Assembly: GCF_008001235.1 (NCBI RefSeq)
Contig: NZ_CP040751.1
Span: 789,001 to 853,000 of the forward strand
Length of the DNA stretch: 64,000 nucleotides
Direction: 5' to 3'
Source: Salidesulfovibrio onnuriiensis
GTDB taxonomy: Bacteria; Desulfobacterota; Desulfovibrionia; Desulfovibrionales; Desulfovibrionaceae
Shown here: one piece after another, positions 60,748 to 64,000 of the stretch
Position numbering within the stretch: position 1 is the first letter of the stretch
Layout: every line of letters begins with the position of its first letter
Made by a program: the position numbers and the translations under genes
Notes under the pieces: model-generated
What the model was told of the DNA's origin: nothing
The model's input: only the letters and a program-made list of their open reading frames with translations
The model's database searches: none

Positions 60748-60969
60748 GTGGACGACAAGTGGGATGGCCTGGAACAGGCACTCAGCAATATCTGCTCGGA
60801 ACGGGGCATGGCGCGCAGGGAAGCCGAAGCGGCAGTAGCGCCCGCTCCGGAAGAGGACCGGGCCCGCAAGCTCGAAGCGCTCAAGCAGCAGGTCCGGGCC
60901 GGTTTGTACAAGCCGGATATAAAGGATATAGCCCGTCTTCTGACATCCGCTCTGAATCAGGGAGCATGA
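60748..60969 (+). CDS. flgM: FlgM-like anti-sigma28 factor
   Basis: The product is about 73 residues. The C-terminal segment RKLEALKQQVRAGLYKPDI, then KDIARLLTSAL, is the FlgM sigma28-binding motif (lysine-glycine-x-tyrosine followed by ASP and a helix ending in LL). FlgM holds FliA until the hook is finished and is then exported. The frame is open from 60610, but GTG 60748 follows GGGGAG at seven bases, giving the usual FlgM length. A candidate FliA promoter and a terminator bracket it. Confidence 0.82.
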   Translation: MDDKWDGLEQALSNICSERGMARREAEAAVAPAPEEDRARKLEALKQQVRAGLYKPDIKDIARLLTSALNQGA

Positions 60970-60995
60970 AAAAGGCCGGTTTAACCGGCCTTTTT
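60969..60995. terminator. Bidirectional terminator between flgM and era
   Basis: AAAAAGGCCGG-TTTAA-CCGGCCTTTTT is a perfect 11-bp inverted repeat with A and T ends, directly after the flgM stop. It can also terminate era, which ends 54 bp to the right on the other strand. Confidence 0.9.
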
Positions 60996-61048
60996 CATTT
61001 TATATTTCAGCATATTTCGGCATGCTATGCCTGTGTCGGGGTTGGAGG

Positions 61049-61963
61049 CTATTCGCCCAGTCCCAGGGCCCGCAGGAATCCGGGGTCCTCGGTCCAGCCG
61101 TCCCGGACCTTGACCCACAGCTCCAAGTGCACCCGGCAGTCCAGCATTTCCTGGATCTCCTTGCGCGCCCGCGAGCCGATGTCCTTGAGGGTGGCGCCCT
61201 GCTTGCCGATGATCATACCCTTGTGGTTCTTCTTGGACGTGTAGATCACGGCCGAGATGTTCACCCGTCCAGACTCGGGATCCTCCTCCCAGAGTTCGAT
61301 CTCCACGGCCGTGCCGTAGGGCAGTTCCTGACGCAGGGAGAGAAAGAGCTTTTCCCGGATGGTTTCCGAAACCATGAACCGAAGCGGAACGGTGGAAACC
61401 TGATCCTCCGGGTACATGGGCGGACCTTCCGGAATCAATTCCAGGATCTTGTCCAGCAGGGGGCGGGTTCCATCCCCCTTGAGCGCCGAAACCGGGAAGA
61501 TTTCCGCCTCGGGCCAGTATTCGTTGGCCTTTTGCAGCACCGGCAGCAGCGAGGGCTTGTCCTTGACCCGGTCCACCTTGTTGATGGCCACCAGCACGGG
61601 ACGGCCGGTCTTGGCCACGGGCTTGACCAGCGGGGCGATTTCCTTGTCCAGCAGGTGGGGCTTGGAAGCATACAGGGCCGCGTCGATCATGACCGTGACC
61701 ACGTCGCAGTTTGCCAGAGCGTTCCAGGCCGAATCGAGCAGGAACTTGTTCATCTTGCCCCGCAGGCGGTGGATGCCCGGCGTATCCAGGAAGACCACCT
61801 GGGATTCGTCCGTGCTCAGGATGCCGCTGATGCGGTTCCGGGTGGTCTGCGGACGCGGGGAGACAATGGCCACCTTCTGCCCCAGGAACTGGTTCATGAG
61901 GGTGCTCTTGCCTGCGTTGGGCGGTCCGATGAGGGCCACCATGCCGAATTTATGTGTATTCAT
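61049..61963 (-). CDS. era: GTPase Era (ribosome biogenesis)
   Basis: The product is 304 residues. The G1 box is GPPNAGKSTLMN, G3 is FLDTPGIH, G4 is INKVDRVKD and G5 is PVSALKG. The C-terminal KH domain has FLSLRQELPYGTAVEIELWEED and NHKGMIIGKQGATLKDIGSRARKEIQ. Era binds 16S rRNA and helps 30S assembly. The product is of normal length and all boxes are intact. Confidence 0.96.
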   Translation of the reverse strand: MNTHKFGMVALIGPPNAGKSTLMNQFLGQKVAIVSPRPQTTRNRISGILSTDESQVVFLDTPGIHRLRGKMNKFLLDSAWNALANCDVVTVMIDAALYASKPHLLDKEIAPLVKPVAKTGRPVLVAINKVDRVKDKPSLLPVLQKANEYWPEAEIFPVSALKGDGTRPLLDKILELIPEGPPMYPEDQVSTVPLRFMVSETIREKLFLSLRQELPYGTAVEIELWEEDPESGRVNISAVIYTSKKNHKGMIIGKQGATLKDIGSRARKEIQEMLDCRVHLELWVKVRDGWTEDPGFLRALGLGE

Positions 61964-62043
61964 ATGTTTTATGTCTTGTTGAGGTTCGCGTTTTTCGGGG
62001 TTGTAGCCTGATCGGTCCCAAAACGCCACCTTTGCAAGAGGGT

Positions 62044-62088
62044 GAACCCCGGTGAGGAAGCACTTTTCCGGAAGCCCCTCACCGGTTC
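62044..62088 (-). terminator. Bulged hairpin after the AhpD-like gene
   Basis: GAACC-CC-GGTGAGG and CCTCACCGGTTC pair over 12 bases with a two-base bulge, around an inner loop of about 19 bases. It lies 15 bp after the stop of the gene at 62104 (on the minus strand). There is no good T-run. Confidence 0.4.
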
Positions 62089-62103
62089 GAAACAGGATGA
62101 GGC

Positions 62104-62442
62104 CTATTCCTCTTCGTCGAAGAGCTTGGCTACCTCTTCGTACACGTACTTCATGTACATCATCTTGGGGGAGCCGCCCATGGCAACCGCCAGAAGGCCC
62201 GCGTCGATGATCTCGTCCTTGGTGGCGCCCTGGGTGGCCGCGTTCTGCACGTGGAGCGAGATGCACATGTCGCACTGGGAAAGGATGGAGCAGGCGATGA
62301 GGATCAGGCTCTGGTACTTGCCTTCGATGGAGCTGCCCTTTTTGATGGCCGAGGTGAAGCTCTGGTATGCCTTGAAGATGTCGCGGCGGTGCTTGTTCAT
62401 GTGCCGGAACAGTTCAACGGCTTTTTCTGCGGGTTCCTGCAT
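62104..62442 (-). CDS. AhpD-like carboxymuconolactone decarboxylase family protein
   Basis: The product is about 112 residues. The family core has SLILIACSILSQCDMCISLHVQNA, with the CXXC-XXX-H redox motif of AhpD, and DEIIDAGLLAVAMGGSP. It probably acts as a thiol peroxidase partner or reductase. AAGGAG at the right distance fixes ATG 62442. It lies downstream of the cNMP-binding gene on the same strand (about 140 bp). Confidence 0.87.
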   Translation of the reverse strand: MQEPAEKAVELFRHMNKHRRDIFKAYQSFTSAIKKGSSIEGKYQSLILIACSILSQCDMCISLHVQNAATQGATKDEIIDAGLLAVAMGGSPKMMYMKYVYEEVAKLFDEEE

Positions 62443-62583
62443 GGTGTATCTCCTTGCTTTTTCCCCGGCCGGGCCGGGGCGAATGTTCATGCCCGGGCGC
62501 GGACCCGGGCGGCGTTGTTCAATCCACAATAAAAAGCAATTCGTTTTGGAAGGCAAGGAAATGCAGGCCGACGCTGTCGAAAA

Positions 62584-63105
62584 CTACAGCAGGCTCACCC
62601 CGGTGGTGCCCAGGCTGTTTTCCGTGCAGGTGCCGGAACGGAGCTGGGCCTCTTCCCAGTTCACGATGCTGGCGGCGATGTTTTTCAGGAACACCTTGAA
62701 GCCGTCGCCGGACTGCCCCAGGGCCTGGGAGAGTTTCTTGCGGGGGATGATCAGGCATTTCAGCGGGGTCTTGGCACGCAGGGTGAAAAGGCGCTTCACG
62801 TTCGCCAGCAGCGCCAGCGCGCCGATGAACGACCCTTGCTCGAACGTGCCCACGATGGTTTCGCCCCGTTCGTCCTGTCGCACCACCTCGGCCGCGCCTT
62901 CCACCAGGAAGTAGGCCCGGTCGTCGTTGTCGCCAGCACTGAAGATCTCGGCTCCCGGCTGGTAGTTCATGTGGTTGCACACCAGGGCCATGACTTTGAG
63001 GGAGTCCACCTGCATGTCGCTGAAGTGGGGAATGGACCGCAGCACGTCCATGATCATTTCGTGTTCACAACAAGCTCTGCTATTGTTTTCCGTAAACGAG
63101 TTCAT
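62584..63105 (-). CDS. Cyclic-nucleotide-binding-domain protein coupled to an ABC transporter
   Basis: The product is about 173 residues. The cNMP-binding fold has PGAEIFSAGDNDDRAYFLVEGAAEVV and GTFEQGSFIGALALLANVKRLFTLRA. The cassette lacks the usual GE (GSFIGALALL), so nucleotide binding is doubtful. No effector domain is present. GAGGAGCG decides ATG 63105. The start overlaps the end of the ABC transporter gene by 26 bases, showing coupled translation and suggesting a joint function. Confidence 0.8.
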   Translation of the reverse strand: MNSFTENNSRACCEHEMIMDVLRSIPHFSDMQVDSLKVMALVCNHMNYQPGAEIFSAGDNDDRAYFLVEGAAEVVRQDERGETIVGTFEQGSFIGALALLANVKRLFTLRAKTPLKCLIIPRKKLSQALGQSGDGFKVFLKNIAASIVNWEEAQLRSGTCTENSLGTTGVSLL

Positions 63106-64000
63106 GAAGCGCTCCTCTTCGTTCGATGAGTTCATCGTAGGTGCCTTGTTCTATGATCTTGCCAGCCTTGAGCACGGCCACCTTGTCGTAATGCACCAGC
63201 ATGTCCAGCCGGTGGATGACCGCCACCACGGTGTGGGTCCCTTTCCACTTGCGGGAGATGACGTTCTGGACGCGTTTTTGCGAGGCGTTGTCCAGCGCGG
63301 CCGTGGCCTCATCCAGGATGACGATTCGCGGGCTCTTGAGGAAGACGCGCGCCAGGGCGATCTTCTGCCTCTGGCCGCCCGAGAGGCGGTCGCCCATGCT
63401 GCCCACCTCGAACTGCAGGCCCATCTCCACCACCTGCTCGAGCACGCCTTCCATGATCAGCAGCTGCATGATGCTCTGGTTGATGCGTTCCTCGGCCCCG
63501 GCGCTGTCCGGCTTGACCCGGCCGAAAACAATGTTGTCCTGGATGCTGCGCTCGCGCATGTATTTCTTTGCGTCCAGGAAGGCGAACGCCTCGGGGTCCC
63601 GATGTTCCATCAGCTCCCGGAACGCCTTGCGCGCCTTGAGGACCCTGCGGGCCAGTTCGTCGGTCATGCTGCCCAGCTTGTGCATGCCGGGCGCGCAGTC
63701 CAGGGCGAGCTTGAGCAGCAGGGAGTTTTCCACTTCCGTGGGTTCCCTGCCCCGGTCCAGATGATCCGCAATGGCCTTGTAGGTCTCGAAATCCTCCTGC
63801 CTGATGGGGCTTTCCTGGAACAGTTCCTCGCCCAGGTCGCCTACGGAGCTGAAGATGTCCACCACCCGCCGGGTCATGTCCGCGCCCAACTGAAGCAGGG
63901 GGGCCATGAGCCCCTGTTTTTCCAGGAAGTCCCGGAAGAAGGGCCTGTCGTAGAGCGAGGCCAGCAGATACTCCTCCTTGAGCGGGGCGCCCGTGGTGAT
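63080..64000 (-). CDS. ABC transporter ATP-binding domain, cut by the window end
   Basis: The frame is open to the window edge, so the N-terminal part lies outside. The visible 306 residues hold a helical region with HRDPEAFAFLDAKKYMRERSIQDNIVFGR and then the signature LSGGQRQKIALARVFLKSP, Walker B IVILDEATAALD, and the switch His in VAVIHRL. The Walker A part is not obvious in the visible region. The DNI and SGGQRQ pattern is that of exporter-type ABC proteins, often fused to membrane domains. The substrate is unknown. Confidence 0.85.
   Translation of the reverse strand: MTTGAPLKEEYLLASLYDRPFFRDFLEKQGLMAPLLQLGADMTRRVVDIFSSVGDLGEELFQESPIRQEDFETYKAIADHLDRGREPTEVENSLLLKLALDCAPGMHKLGSMTDELARRVLKARKAFRELMEHRDPEAFAFLDAKKYMRERSIQDNIVFGRVKPDSAGAEERINQSIMQLLIMEGVLEQVVEMGLQFEVGSMGDRLSGGQRQKIALARVFLKSPRIVILDEATAALDNASQKRVQNVISRKWKGTHTVVAVIHRLDMLVHYDKVAVLKAGKIIEQGTYDELIERRGALHELVYGKQ

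Noticed and set aside
1-64000. tRNA, rRNA genes and riboswitches
   Set aside because: None could be recognised when reading both strands by eye; a covariance-model search would be needed to exclude small or unusual ones.

Overview
The window looks like chromosome from a GC-rich, flagellated sulfate-reducing bacterium of the Desulfovibrio group (Desulfovibrionaceae or close relatives). This rests on the gene set and not on a marker gene. A membrane-sector-only ATP synthase operon (atpZ-atpI-atpB-atpE) is followed directly by rex. There is an archaeal-type aminodeoxyheptulosonate synthase, an FmdE protein beside a Fec-type transporter, a sigma54 promoter before flgE, and many cyclic-di-GMP, PAS and two-component proteins. 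No rRNA, tRNA or CRISPR array was found.

Layout. 1-3.2 kb: end of a hybrid kinase, an HD-GYP protein and an isolated podovirus-like tail adaptor gene. 3.4-9 kb: DUF4390 and NtrY-like kinase, the Fo operon with a candidate Rex operator, and rex. 9-15.4 kb: response regulators, a large hybrid kinase, a radical SAM protein and an EAL-HDOD protein. 15.6-19.6 kb: ADH synthase, an AT-rich convergent spacer with long palindromes, then a phage-style control island (S24 repressor and DUF6941 leftward, DUF5675 and a small winged-helix protein rightward). 19.6-36.3 kb: mostly housekeeping and metabolism, including a broken NlpC/P60 hydrolase, an HDAC-like/hydantoinase pair, an alpha/beta hydrolase with MlaA, exonuclease III, BaiN-like oxidoreductase, SlyX, FmdE with an ABC metal importer, an EamA transporter, a cyclase and a broken tRNA-dihydrouridine synthase. 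36.3-46.7 kb: a ten-kilobase virion-tail locus (nozzle, internal core-like protein, T7-gp17-like fibre, lectin-like fibre, assembly chaperone, four tandem collar-domain fibre paralogues) with no capsid, portal, terminase or integrase. 46.7-64 kb: cyclic-nucleotide-binding proteins, a nuclease, GGDEF/EAL proteins, lipoproteins, glycosyltransferases, Hpt, an OmpH-like protein, flgE, flgM, era, an AhpD-like protein and the end of an ABC transporter.

The most interesting signal is that the tail genes at 2.66 kb and 36.4 kb, about 34 kb apart, share a 75-bp upstream element (60 of 75 positions identical, no gaps). Together with the isolated S24 repressor island this suggests dispersed, possibly domesticated podovirus-derived genes under common control, as expected for a gene-transfer-agent-like or tail-like particle. 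A second pattern is that three unrelated genes (NlpC/P60, Dus, tail fibre) are each broken at a run of six G, and each would be restored by one more G. This points either to homopolymer errors in the assembly or to slippage-prone tracts.
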